From Chara braunii (taxonomy: Eukaryota > Streptophyta > Charophyceae > Charales > Characeae): a stretch of 35,575 nucleotides of DNA. Positions 1 through 9,344 of this stretch are shown here, one piece after another. The stretch covers positions 853,506 to 889,080 of the forward strand of contig BFEA01000170.1 of assembly GCA_003427395.1 (NCBI GenBank), written 5' to 3'. The translations under genes were made by a program, and so were the position numbers. Numbering within the stretch: position 1 is the stretch's first letter; each line of letters begins with the position of its first letter. The notes beneath the pieces are model-generated. The model was given only the letters and a program-made list of their open reading frames with translations, searched no databases and had not been told where the DNA came from.

Positions 1-215
1 CAAAGAAAGGTCTGTCACAGCCAAAAAATACACTCCAGACACGCCGCTGGCACTAGAGGCACAGCATGGCCGCCTAGTAATATATATATATATATCGTCA
101 AATAGAACTGCCCGGTAAACCGTAGGCAGAGAATATATATATATATTAGTTTTTAATTTTTATTTCAATTGTGGTGAAGAATTTCGATGTGACCCTAAGG
201 CAAAAGTTGTTCAGT
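1..215. repeat. Window edge with (TA)n runs, no gene
   Basis: Short TA dinucleotide runs occur near 79-95 and 133-146 in AT-rich DNA. I see no coding sequence. The integrase of the minus-strand element to the right would be expected here and further left, but no HHCC or DDE motif is visible before the window ends. Confidence 0.5.
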
Positions 216-2117
216 TTATTTTTTTGCATAACATAATTTGTTTTCGGATTTTTTAGATTTTTTTTTTTTTTTTTTTGCTGGGACCTCCTTCCACGGGCAG
301 GCCACCCGGGACCCGGGCGGCCCGGCCAGTAGCCAAGCCAATCTCTTGATAGTTTTCATCATATTCTTCAAAGAAGAAAAATATCTCTTCTTCCTTTTTT
401 TCACTCTCTTTTTCTTTCTTTGAACCTGAGTTTTCCCCAATCTCATGAGCAGCCACTTCTGCAGCATTAACTTTAGCATACCAATCATTTGGTTCATCTT
501 CCTCTTTTTCCCAAGAATCGATTCATAAATGTACGCACTAGGGATCTCTCCCCAACTGTCTCTCTCTTCTGGCCATGGATTCCACTTGTAGGAGCATGGC
601 ACTTCATAGTCCTCATCATCTTTCTCATTAAGAAAACTACCAACATAGACAGATTCTTCAATTGTCTCATTCACATCCTCTTCTTCTTCTTCTCGCCACT
701 CAATCCGGCTTAAGCCATCCGCTTTGTTTTTCTCAGTGTGGATCTTTTCATGCTTAAAATCATATGTCCAGATGAAAACGATCCATGTACTGACTGTTGG
801 ATCTACCTGTTGGTGCTTTTTAATGACGCCTATCACAGCAGATGCATCAATCCTCAAGATAAATCTTCTTCCTAAAACGTAGTGCTTGAAGCACCTGAGG
901 CTATGGATGATTGACAATAGCTCTTTTCTGAATTGGGTGAATCCTCTTTCTGTAGAATTGAGGGTTCTGCTCTTAAATCTCAGAGGTCTTTCTCTCCCGT
1001 TTTCATATTTCTGAATAAACACTCCACCCAGAGCAATTGGTCCTCGATCCGCCTCAATGATGAAAGGTCTTGTCTCCTCATCGTCATAATATGGTACTCT
1101 CAGCACTACACCACCATCTCTTAGTTTTTCTTGCATTGTTTCCGCTGCGTCTTGTCTTTTATTATTCCATGCTAAGTTAGCACCTTGCCATACCATTTTC
1201 CTCAGAGCCTCTGCAAGGACAGCAAAATGACGAATAAAAATCATCCAGAATCCACAGACTCCCAAGAAGCTTCTGACGTCTGTCACTCTTTTGACAGGCA
1301 GAGGCCAGTTCAAGATCTTGTCTATCTTTTTGGGATCTGGACTCCTACTCTTGGAGAAGCATCTGAAACCCAAGATTATCACTTCTGGTTGGAAGAGAAG
1401 GGACTTTGGTCCACTAGCAGTCAGATTATACTTATGAACTCTCTCCAGAACCATCTTTACTCCTTCAGCATGTTCCCAGACAAACTTTCTGACTTCCCCT
1501 GCAACCAAAGTCTCATCTCTTACCAAAGGTCCCTTAACAGGATTATCATCAATGTAGGGGCTGGTTATTTCAGGAGAAATATCCTGCATGAGTTTGATCA
1601 TATCCCTTTGAACCACTCCCACTCCGTTAGTCCAGCCCTGAGGTACCACACACATCTGAACAAACCTCCTTGGCGTGTGCATGACAGTCATTGGTCGGCT
1701 AGTGAGATCAATAGGGAACTGATCATAGTCAGAATACAGGTCAACTAGGGAATAAATACATCGACCAGCAAAGGATTCTGCGAGGAGATCAGCATTAGGA
1801 AGACTACCTGCATCACGTACCGTCACATAATTGAGTTTCTGAAGGTTCTATATCCATCTTAGCCCGCCCCCTGGTTTCCAGAAACAAAACCAGTGGTTAG
1901 CATACGGTCCATCAGCAGGTTCAGCAACATTAGAGACAATCTTCTTGTCAAGGTACTTTACTACTTCCGCTTTTTCCTTTAGGGCATACTTGGTTGGTCT
2001 ATCATTCCATGAAACATGATCAACCGTCCAGATTTTTGTCATCTTGATCATGTCCACGTCCAACCGTCCTCTCTCTTCATCATTAAAAGAGAATGCACCA
2101 AAAAATTCATGATACAT
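216..2117 (-). pseudogene. pol: Reverse transcriptase - RNase H of element 1
   Basis: The segment from 2117 to 1848 carries the RT N-terminal region, ending in a GGGLRWI motif just before an in-frame TAG at 1850-1848. The same frame then runs open from 1826 to 216 (536 codons). The RT catalytic box is YIDD at residues 91-94 (1556-1545), and the first catalytic Asp is in SLVDLYSDYDQ (residue 29). The RNase H domain follows, with all four expected acidic residues: D260 (IIEAD), E302 (RKEL), D327 (LRIDAS) and D370 (NKADGLSR). The last ~75 residues of this frame are Lys-rich. An acidic alternative frame from about 500 to 340 fits the preceding linker better, so I infer a frameshift near 500. The enzyme would copy element RNA into DNA in cytoplasmic virus-like particles. 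Confidence 0.9.
258..338 (-). repeat. GC-rich segment with an A-tail inside the RNase H-IN linker
   Basis: On the minus strand, about 55 bp of very GC-rich sequence (CCGGGCCGCCCGGGTCCCGG and on) is followed directly by about 20 A residues (258-277 as T on plus). It interrupts an acidic linker after the motif DENYQEIG. The composition differs sharply from the AT-rich neighbours, and GC-rich sequence plus poly(A) suggests a truncated retroposed insert. I could not identify a target-site duplication, so this remains tentative. Confidence 0.3.
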
Positions 2118-2705
2118 CCTGAAGATATATTATTTCTTTTTAGGCAGGATAAATTGATCCGAGTCTATCTTTATTGTGTCGAATCTCTCTTTGGTGACTC
2201 TATTCTCCAATTTTGCTGATTCCCTCAATGTTCTTATAATTTTCCTCTCTTTTTCCAAGACTTCATCATAATTTTTTTCTATTAGGATCGCCACTGAGTT
2301 TTTCTTCACCCCCTTGGGCTTATATTTTCTTTTTGACCCAGTGACTATTTTCCTAAAAAAGGGTGAGTCGATGCAAATCTCAATTCCATTTTTTTTCCCT
2401 TAGCAGTCTCTACAACTTTCTTAAAGGCTTCAATTTGCCCGTCCTCATCCTCAAGTTTACCAAGGGCTTTTATGATTTTCGAAACCTGATTGATTCCCAC
2501 TGAAATCTCTTCTTTTGCTTCTTGTTTTCCTTCCTCCTTTAGTCTCCTAACCCCTTTCAGCAGATTCCTCCCTCCTGATTGAATTAGCAAATAGTTGATG
2601 CTTGAAGTCGTTTTTCGTACTGACCATAAAGGCCTGCTCTTGAGCAGTCTCAGGGTCCTGTAAACTGATCCAAGATGACCCCTCATGACTGAAAAATTGG
2701 ACAGC
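2118..2705 (-). pseudogene. Protease-to-RT linker of element 1
   Basis: This is coding-like minus-strand sequence linking protease to RT. One frame is open from 2600 to 2345 and, after further codons, reaches a TAA (2120-2118) just before the RT N-terminal segment. It is rich in Lys and Glu with helix-like spacing, as in PR-RT spacers of this superfamily. The segment 2705-2600 makes sense only in a different frame (a continuation after HRM with AVQFFSHEGSSW), so there is a frameshift around 2600. No enzymatic motif is visible. The equivalent region of the plus-strand element lies at 29410-30054 and shares the FNDEKRERFD-like motif (here FNDEERGRLDVD). Confidence 0.55.
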
Positions 2706-3218
2706 CTACATCCTATGCAAGAATGAAGTTCCCAAGATACAGTCATGATCCAGATCCGATACTACAAAACCCAGTAACTCCACAGTCATTGTCCAAACCC
2801 TGATAGACAAATTATCAATAAATTCAGCCACGAACAGCTCTCCTGCAATATGACTCAGTACATTTTGTGCAGGTCTGTCAATAGATAAATTACATGCTTC
2901 CATCGGTCTTCGTGAAAGAAGTATCATCTCTACCTCAGAATCTACTAGGGCTAGAATCTTCACTTGATTAATGCGAATTGTAAGATGACCACAACCCATG
3001 GTTGCAAATCTCATCTTGCAACCAGGTAGTGATTTATTCACTTGGTTGGGAAAGACCGAACCCAAATAATTAACTTCAAATTTCTTCTTCTCAATTAACC
3101 TCTTCAACTTTTCTCTCAATTTGGGTGCTAGTGTCATTGCTTCCTTGAAAGACAGTGTCACTTCCGTTTCTTCCAGCATCTTAGCAATTACATCAGAAAT
3201 CACAGTCTCATCATCCAA
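2706..3218 (-). pseudogene. Retropepsin-like aspartic protease relic of element 1
   Basis: The ORF has 170 codons. The active-site loop is LALVDSEVEMILL at residues 89-101 (about 2954-2916). Ty3/gypsy proteases normally have DSG or DTG here, so the Gly is replaced by Glu, which should abolish activity. The C-terminal flap-side motif CILGTSFL near residue 160 matches the usual ILG-x-PFL pattern. The first ~60 residues are helical and charged (KLREKLKRLIEKKK), typical of the gag-PR junction. The same family pattern recurs in the plus-strand element, where the loop is MVDTDVEMNL. The frame breaks after residue 170. The protease would cleave the Gag-Pol polyprotein. Confidence 0.78.
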
Positions 3219-3305
3219 ATCACTCTTGAGAATAATTTTCTCTTTCTTCCCTGTTCATTATTTCTGTGAACGTTCCGGTTCAGGGTCATCAAGGATGTTA
3301 ATAAG

Positions 3306-4807
3306 TCACTCCTCAACCTTCTTTCTTTTCTTTTCTTCTATCATTTGAGGTGTCATACGGGTTTGATGGTTCCTCACTTCACCAACCCTGACACTGGGTT
3401 CCATGATAAGTTCTGGGGTTAGATCACCATGGAATGACATCATGTTAGCCAGGAGATGAGTCATTTCATTGCTAGAGGACTCTACTAATCCAGAAGGATT
3501 CTGAAAAGTAGAGTTCTCTTCCAATGAAGACTCACTTGTCGATGTCTCGCTAGACTCACACTCTGTCAGTGTTAAGGACTGCAGATGCAGCTCAATCGTG
3601 GTATAAGGGTCACTTGCCCTTTTTACTAGCTCATTGGGCAAGTCTCCAATGAGGAAATAAACATTCACATTGGCATTTCTCTTCTTCTTAATCTTCATCT
3701 TTTCATCATGTTTAAGAGCAAGAAGCCTCATACCTCCCGGATGTCTGGGGTCCAACTTATTCCATGAGCTATCACAGACATGACCCATTGCATCTTTCTT
3801 TGCCACCCCACTCCTTACATCCTCCTCAAGAGGCTTGCAATAAGTGGTAGTATGTCCCCCTTCGCCGCAATAGTAGCAAGTAAAACTCCTCTTAGGACGC
3901 TCATTATATTTTCTTCTCTCTCTGTTTCTTCCATCACCATTCTTCCCATTCCTTTTGGTTCTGGACGAATCCCCCTTCTTACTATGATTTTCGTTGTCAT
4001 CATCATCGTCGTCATCTTCCTCACTTTCAACCTGTTTCTTCCCTCTGTCATCCACAGCATGCGTTGCAGGCTTTGCATGCATAAAGTTATACATCACCTT
4101 TTGAAGAATATTCTCAGCAGTCAGATTGCTTCCTCTATTCATTTCATTCTCAGTCTCTCAATCTTTGGCAAAAGTACTGATCTGATCCAGTGACAAATGG
4201 GAGACGTAGGTAGAGTTTTTATGATTGCAACCATTTCATCCCATCTGAGAGGATAGTGTCGAGCTTGATTGAGAACTGCTTGCCTTTCAGTGTCAGTAAA
4301 ATTTGTCAAAAATATATGGCATCTCTGAGCTTCATTCAAATATGAAATTTTTCTTGATATTCGGATAAAGGTCTGAAGAAAAACATTGAAAGTGTCATAC
4401 TTAACTCTTTTGATGTTGAGTAAATCCTTAATTGTTATTGGAACTGAATCTTTCTCAAATTCATTTTTCAGTCTCTCCTTGACCTCTTCCTATGTAGTGA
4501 CACCTTCCATTAGCTCCTGAATGACCAGTCTTGATTCAGTATCACAATAAGATAGAAGATGCTTAAGTCGTTACTTATCTGTCCATCCATAACTAAGTCC
4601 GAATAATTCATACTCGTTCAAGAAGTCATTTACCTGGGGTCCTCTAAAACAGGAAATTCTTTCATCTGACCTTTTTGCTCTTGCAATATCTGACCCTCCT
4701 TTTATTGTATCAACCCTCTCAACCAGTTCTCGTATAACCCCAACCAGAGTCTCTTCATTGGTCTCTGCTGATGTACTCGGTCTTCCTCGCCCTACCATCT
4801 TGACCAT
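3306..4807 (-). pseudogene. gag: Gag of element 1 with CCHC zinc knuckle
   Basis: The chosen start at 4807 gives MVKMVGRGRPSTS, a basic start followed by a helical segment. The capsid-like part runs in one frame through stops at 4573-4571 (TAA) and a TAG near 4492 to 4139. At 4142 an ATGA overlap marks a frame change into a 278-codon ORF. That ORF has an Asp tract, a basic stretch and a CCHC knuckle of the form CX2CX4HX4C (CYYCGEGGHTTTYC, residues 89-102, about 3878-3837). Beyond it comes an acidic/Ser-rich tail leading to the protease. Gag would package element RNA. The knuckle is intact although the gene is broken. Confidence 0.85.
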
Positions 4808-4868
4808 AGATTTTTCCTAAATATTCTCTTCTCTTTCTGTGACTCTTATCCTTTTTCTTCTCTGCCCT

Positions 4869-5093
4869 TCAATCTTTCACTCTTCTCGCAAGAGATACAG
4901 GCTCGTTTCTCTCTTCTCTTGTCTGCTCTACCTCCTGGGAATTCAGTACATATAGGGTATAAACAATAATTGATTGGGTAGTAATCAAGGGCAGTGCAAT
5001 CTTTCTCAGTCTTCCAATGTAATCTTCAATCAACTCTCTCTCATCATCCTTACTCGGTCTTTTGTCATACCCCTTTATAGTACCCCGGATCAT
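4869..5093 (-). pseudogene. Pre-gag block F (type 2)
   Basis: This 74-codon ORF sits 61 bp upstream of the gag start on the same strand. It matches the other type-2 blocks: a V/I-x-GTI start (MIRGTIKGY), a charged helix, an LIT-x-Q/T box (LITTQSIIVYTLYVL) and a closing LARRV. The closest relative is block E, in the same frame and separated from it by only 15 codons that contain one TGA. Function unknown. Position suggests it is part of a retrotransposon leader ORF. Confidence 0.6.
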
Positions 5094-5138
5094 AAAATAT
5101 CAAGTTAGGTCTATAATCTCATAATCAAATTGCATCGT

Positions 5139-5429
5139 TTACAACCCACTACTGATCCTTCTTGCAAGAGAGACCCGTTCCTGAAAAGTGTGATATGATA
5201 CTCTCTCAGTAGTTCTCACTTTCACCACCTTTAACAGATAACTTATCTCAGTCTGGTCAGTGATAATTCTCGAAGCAGAATCTCTCATGCGATTTAAGAA
5301 AGGCTGTAAAAACTCAAGCTCATCCAGGGTAGAAAGATTTCTGTCAGAGATCCGAAGAGTCCCCTCTACTTTGACTACTCTACCTTCCAACACAACTCCC
5401 AGTGTCAGGTGTTCAGTCAAGCTGGGCAT
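5139..5429 (-). pseudogene. Pre-gag block E (type 2)
   Basis: This ORF of 96 codons is followed in the same frame by block F. The alignable core is VVKVEGTLRISDR, then a helix, RIITDQTEISYLLKVV and SLARRI. In blocks H and I the equivalent box reads KIEYTYYL and YIEYVIYF, and the end reads EEARRTV and ERARAEL. I do not recognise a known domain. No signal peptide or membrane helix is evident. The upstream frame ends at 5434-5432, three bases before this ATG. Confidence 0.6.
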
Positions 5430-5431
5430 TG

Positions 5432-5605
5432 TTAAACATCATAAACAATATCTGAAAGGTAGATCTCAGGTTGGACGTAATCAGAGATCTCGAATCTGTG
5501 TTCAAAGACATTCAAGAGTAGGAATTTTATCATCATAATGGAGTCTTTTTCTCTTACTTTACCAATCTCAGCAATAGCTTCCAACAGAGGCATCCAATCT
5601 CTCAT
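5432..5605 (-). pseudogene. Frame-shifted continuation of pre-gag block G
   Basis: This 58-codon frame starts at an ATG overlapping the stop of the previous frame (ATGA at 5605-5602). Its beginning, RDWMPLLEAIAEIGKVREK, aligns with the C-terminal ends of type-1 blocks (NWYAMIKFAWKVKRVKE in block C, SWLDVIGLAKRYI in block A). I therefore read it as the end of block G after a frameshift. The remaining ~35 residues (MIKFLLLNVFEHRFEISDYV) resemble the core of a type-2 block, but weakly. Confidence 0.45.
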
Positions 5606-5940
5606 GCCTTCAAATCCCTTGCAATTGAGAACTCAGGAAGCCTCTCAAATTGTCTTACTTCTTTCCCCCAGGTTACTTTTCTCGTTAGCTTTTCAAGTCA
5701 CTCCTTGGTTCTTATGAGACTAATATAAGCACATGTCTGACACTTCAAGTATTCATCCTCTTTTTCTAGACCTGCTGGTACATAAATCCTTACGTCTAAG
5801 CTGCCTGTACTCAGCAATTTGACCACTGGAATGTGAAATATTATGGACCCTCTCTCACAAGTCTAATATCTCAGGATCACAAAAGGATTATCACACCCTA
5901 TCACCTCATAGAGTTTACCCCTCACAGTAGTTATCCTGCC
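5602..5940 (-). pseudogene. Pre-gag block G (type 1)
   Basis: One frame of 113 codons has internal TAG (5865-5863) and TGA (5700-5698). It carries the type-1 signature LDVRIYVPAGL (compare VYDVRIYVPKER in block B and TIHDLRPYLKKG in block A), followed by a charged helix. The TGA falls at a position where block B has Arg in an ERERLERE run, consistent with CGA to TGA decay. It follows block C with a one-base frame change at 5940. Confidence 0.5.
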
Positions 5941-6434
5941 TACTGAGAGTATTCTTCTTTGACTCTCTTCACTTTCCATGCAAACTTTATCATGGCATAC
6001 CAATTGTATCTTGGGAATGTGATTCCCTCAACAAGTGGAGACGATATTCCAACAAAAGTTCTGACAAAGGTGCTAAAGGATAAATTTCTTCCCTCTCCCT
6101 CTAATCTTCTCTTCTCATCATGCACAAGATTCGACGCTCGTTGCCAACACACATCTTTTCGGCTTTCGTTAAATCTTTGCTTCGGCACATAGATCACAAT
6201 ATTATATTCATCAAGGTCAATAAAATAGCATGTAAGAACATACGAACTTTCCCGTTCCTGTCCGGATCTCTTTATGGCTTCATACCTCACGATTTCATAA
6301 GGAATTACAGCCCTACCCGCTATAGAATTAAGAGAATTCAGCAGCTTGTCTGATTTAGCCTTACTCAACCCTTCATGGCCTCTTATCAGTCTAAGCTTAG
6401 ATTTTTCTCTCAAAGGTACATAGCGTCGACTCAT
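5940..6434 (-). pseudogene. Pre-gag block C (type 1)
   Basis: This 164-codon ORF is intact over the whole block. In order: a basic leader, LLNSLNS, VIPYEIVRYE, a beta-like strand YVLTCYFIDLDEYNIVIYVPKQR, a charged helix, an SSPLVEGITF turn, and a NWYAMIKFA end. Every one of these elements has a counterpart in block B in the same order, so the two are tandem paralogues of about 120 residues. Function unknown. The regular beta-strand/helix alternation argues for a folded domain, not low complexity. Confidence 0.6.
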
Positions 6435-6460
6435 CAGACTCTTTAACCTCTTCTCACTTT

Positions 6461-6805
6461 CTAGGCAAACTCAATCACCGTAAACCAATTATCTTTTGAT
6501 AATTTTATATCAGGCAAGAGAGGAGATGAAAATCCATTGAAGACAGTAAATCGAGTAGATTCAGTGAAACACTTGTTCTCTCTCTCAAGCCTCTCTCTCT
6601 CTTTCAACACGACTTCTTCAGCAAATCCCCAGCATCTCCCATGTATTGCATCAACACTTCTTTCCTTTGGGACATAAATTCTTACGTCATACACATCCAA
6701 GTCAGTGAAATAGAATGTCAGTACATATAATCGTTCCTGTTCCCATCCGCTCTCGGCCATCTCATACCTGACAACTTCATATGGAAATGCCTCTCTCTTG
6801 CTGAG
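6461..6805 (-). pseudogene. Pre-gag block B (type 1)
   Basis: An open frame begins after a TGA near 6806 and reads KREAFPYEVVRYEMAES, so the true block starts upstream of the ATG at 6760. KREAF matches CKEAF of block A. The signature VYDVRIYVPKERS is followed by the helix ERERLERE, then FSSPLLPDIK and a NWFTVIEFA end. It shares with block C the sequences YEVVRYE/YEIVRYE, YVLTFYF/YVLTCYF and SSPL. Confidence 0.6.
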
Positions 6806-6954
6806 TATTCAGCGACCTTATGAGACATTCCACCTTCTTTTGACTTGGACCCGAACCTCTACTAAAATTTGACCTTCTTTGTCTGATTACCTCTGCTAAA
6901 ATCTCTTCAACTTTCATGACCACCGTTTCTCTTCTCTCTTGTCAACACCATGTT

Positions 6955-7320
6955 GATTATCGGCAGTCAGTTAGTCCCATCACAATAGCTATCAGGTATA
7001 GGAGGGATTGAAACAGTCTTGTATGTTATTCGCATTATACCCCATTCCACTTTCCTCTTTTGCTTGATCAGGTCTGTCTTTTCATCATAGATAAATTGGA
7101 TCACGATCTCCCATAACTAATTAAAATTTTCACCATCATTGTTGCCTCTCTCCTTGACATATGGACGGATATCATAAATATTCCCCTCCAAGAAGTGAGT
7201 CAGCACTACGCAGATGGTTGAGCCTCGAGAGTGATAGCCCCAACAAGCCTTATATCTGTAAGAAAATATTCCTCTTGTAGTAAATTTAGACAATTCTTTC
7301 AGAACACCGTCGATCAGCAT
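6955..7320 (-). pseudogene. Pre-gag block D (type 1), first after the PBS
   Basis: The frame opens with MLIDGVLKELSKFTTRG and the signature GNIYDIRPYVKERG, close to TIHDLRPYLKKG of block A. It continues through an in-frame TAG (7119-7117) into a charged helix, SIPPIPDSYCDGTN, then a TGA (6969-6967) where block A has Trp (TSWLDVI), and LPIINMV. Two stops in an otherwise alignable ~120-codon block mark it as a relic. It lies about 320 bp downstream of the PBS. Confidence 0.55.
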
Positions 7321-7640
7321 TTGTCTCGATCCGTCTCACTCACTCTCTTCCTTTCAATTCCCTTCAGTGTGTCGGAAGATAATAAGGCATACCTGGTATC
7401 AAGCTTGATTATCTCCAGTCAATAATATCAATCTCCTTTCCCGATCCCGTGTGGTATCTCACACAAGGAAGAAATAAATCACAGTTCGCAGTCGTGAATC
7501 TCAAGAGAATCGGGACGCAAATGAGAATAATAAAATTTACGTGAAGCTCACGAAAATGTCAACAGTTCTCACGTCTTAATCAAGACTCAAAGATGATGAT
7601 GATGACCCAGGCTCGTTCCGGACACAAAAATATTTTCATG

Positions 7641-7658
7641 TCCGCGGCAACGGCGCCA
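7641..7658 (-). other. Primer-binding site matching tRNA-Asp, element 1
   Basis: The minus strand reads TGGCGCCGTTGCCGCGGA. The 3' end of plant tRNA-Asp(GUC) predicts TGGCGCCGTTGCCGGGGA, a PBS known from several plant Ty3/gypsy lineages, so there is one mismatch in 18. Four A residues separate it from a GTTCGACA that would be the LTR end. It fixes the orientation of element 1 and places six pre-gag blocks inside the element. Confidence 0.8.
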
Positions 7659-7662
7659 TTTT

Positions 7663-7980
7663 TGTCGAACTTTTTCCAGCCGAGCCACTTCGGGCGACCG
7701 GAAAACCAACAGACTGTCACGCAAAAAAAAATTTTGGTATCTTGCTTGCAATAAATAAAACTAATTAATTAATGCAAATCCTTTCCTGTTGTGTGCGTCC
7801 GGCTTCGAGCGAGACCCTTCAATTGCGGTTTTCGCCGGTCCCCGGTCTTAGAAATTTTTTATTTTGATTCGGAACAACACAGAATTATGCAAATAATAAC
7901 CATAAAATTATGAGGTGCTATGCATGCATCAATTAGGTCAATCTGATTTTGAAACTGTGACAGAATCATCCAAGAAGACA
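7663..7980 (-). repeat. Candidate 5' LTR of element 1
   Basis: Immediately upstream of the PBS, the minus strand ends in GTTCGACA. A matching TG start could be TGTCACAG at 7962 or TGTCTTCT at 7980, giving 300 or 318 bp bounded by TGT and ACA. The region is AT-rich with an AATAAA-like stretch and no ORFs. The partner LTR is outside the window, so the outer boundary is a guess. Confidence 0.35.
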
Positions 7981-8350
7981 AATCATCAGGCATAAACAAC
8001 GGAAGAAGCAAGACCGACTGACTCGAGCAAAAGCAAGATCAAGTGAATGAAGGAAGAATGAGAACTCATAATAATCTCAGAAAATACACATAAACAAGCA
8101 TGGTCAGCACCTCTCAAGAGTCCTCACTCATCCCTCAGGTCAGTCTCTCTCAATCTTTTTTCACTGATCTTCTCTGGTGCCGTGACCCACACCCACATAC
8201 AATCTGAGATTGAGGCTTAGTGACAAAATGCCACCTGAAGCCAGCAAGCTCTAAGCATGACCATCTGAGGCACATGACACGGTAGTTAACCATGGAGCGA
8301 AACTCCTCCCACAAAGTAGGCAGTCCGTCCACTGAAAAGACTCCTCGTCT
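7981..8350. other. Spacer without supported gene
   Basis: Between the candidate LTR and block A I see only a 60-codon frame on the minus strand (8332-8150) with no recognisable motif. Nothing else is supported here. Confidence 0.4.
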
Positions 8351-8866
8351 TCAGTAAAGGTACTTGGTGGGTTCGGTCAGCGCCTCAACGTCGATCACTG
8401 CCGGAGAGATGTACCTCTTGGCCAAACCAATCACATCCAGCCAACTCGTGCCATATGTGAGAAGAGACGGGACTGGAGGCCTAGAATAGTCAGTATAAAG
8501 CATCGACCCGAAGTTGCGGACCAACGTAGCGCCACTCTCATCGAGCTCCCTCTCTCTCTGCTCAAGGTATTCGGTGGCTGAGATCCAGACTGGATCGAAA
8601 AGTTCATGAGCCTCCTTGCCCTTCTTCAGGTAGGGCCTCAGATCGTGGATAGTGCCATCAGCAAAACTGGTTTGGACAATGAAGATTGACAGATCACCCT
8701 GTCTGAAACCAATGACACTGACATACTGATAACGGAATGCCTCCTTGCATGAGAACCGGTTGAGGCTGGCCAGCACTGACTCACTGACCGGCGTAGACTG
8801 AACTGTGCTCATGAGTACTCTTGCCAGTGCAAACCGACCAGATAGTCCCGGAGAACTGACTACCAA
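8351..8866 (-). CDS. Block A (type 1), intact 171-codon ORF of unknown function
   Basis: This is the longest uninterrupted type-1 copy. Residues 1-30 are a loose leader. Then come VLASLNRFSCKEAFRYQYVS, a beta-like stretch SIFIVQTSF, the signature DGTIHDLRPYLKKG near residue 75, a helix ATEYLEQRERELDE, RNFGSMLYTDYSRPPVPSL, and a TSWLDVIGLAKRYI end, followed by ~20 residues after the block. Blocks B, C, D, G and J share this order. No signal peptide or membrane span is visible. Block H lies 110 bp upstream on the same strand. I cannot name the family. It may be the remains of a retrotransposon leader ORF or a host gene family captured by one. Whether this copy is expressed is unknown. Confidence 0.5.
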   Translation of the reverse strand: MVVSSPGLSGRFALARVLMSTVQSTPVSESVLASLNRFSCKEAFRYQYVSVIGFRQGDLSIFIVQTSFADGTIHDLRPYLKKGKEAHELFDPVWISATEYLEQRERELDESGATLVRNFGSMLYTDYSRPPVPSLLTYGTSWLDVIGLAKRYISPAVIDVEALTEPTKYLY

Positions 8867-8976
8867 ACTGATCGCAAGGAACTGATTGCTAGAAATTGAT
8901 CACTAATAGCTGATCGCTGATGATTAATTGTTGATTAAATGATTGCTGAGTGTCCAGATAAGTGAGTTGTTCTTGT

Positions 8977-9270
8977 TCAAAGACAAAACACCCACTGATG
9001 GCTGCCAACAGTCCTTCTTGCCTCCTCAATAGTACCCAGAGAAGTTACGGTGACGCATAATCTGCCGTTCTTATCATGCAAGTAGTATGTGTACTCGATT
9101 TTTGTATGATTCCTCACGAGGGTCAGTGCATGTTCCATCATCATAGTAATCTGCAGATTGTATTCCTCAACTACACTCTCCCTCCAGGTCTCTGCAGTGC
9201 TCTGATACAGCGAGCAGGAGACTTCAACTTTGTTGCTACTGTCCATATTCTCGCCGATCTCTCGCTGCAT
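8977..9270 (-). CDS. Block H (type 2), intact small ORF of unknown function
   Basis: The ORF has 97 codons, and the internal Met at codon 9 (MDSSNKVEVS) is a plausible start. It aligns end to end with block I: KVEVSCSL against RLVIKGTI, a shared Trp (ETWRES against KGWEED), KIEYTYYLHDKNGRL against YIEYVIYFYGQDGKF, VTSLGTIEEARR against TSSTLEPVERAR. Paired conserved positions over ~75 residues support a real domain. It lies directly upstream of block A. Confidence 0.45.
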   Translation of the reverse strand: MQREIGENMDSSNKVEVSCSLYQSTAETWRESVVEEYNLQITMMMEHALTLVRNHTKIEYTYYLHDKNGRLCVTVTSLGTIEEARRTVGSHQWVFCL

Positions 9271-9344
9271 CAGTTCACCCAGCTCGAGACGGGTGACTCT
9301 TGGATGATCAAGGTATGAGAAGGCTATTGGGTAGATTGCTGTTT

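Larger units (their letters stand above)
216..7663 (-). mobile_element. Decayed Ty3/gypsy LTR retrotransposon, element 1, cut by left edge
   Basis: Reading right to left, the parts are a PBS for tRNA-Asp, a long pre-gag region with repeated protein blocks, gag with a CCHC knuckle, an aspartic protease relic, reverse transcriptase and RNase H. RT placed before RNase H, with protease upstream, is the normal Ty3/gypsy order. Integrase would follow and would lie outside the window. Frames change at several points (near 5940, 4142, 2745-2600 and about 500), and there are in-frame stops, for example at 5139, 4571, 2118 and 1848, so the copy is dead. The core RT/RNase H is the best-preserved part. 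The PBS-to-gag distance of about 2.85 kb is unusually long for this superfamily and is filled by the block array described separately. Confidence 0.88.

Noticed and set aside
1185-1748. 187-codon plus ORF
   Set aside because: It is antisense to the RT/RNase H frame, which carries YIDD and all RNase H acidic residues.
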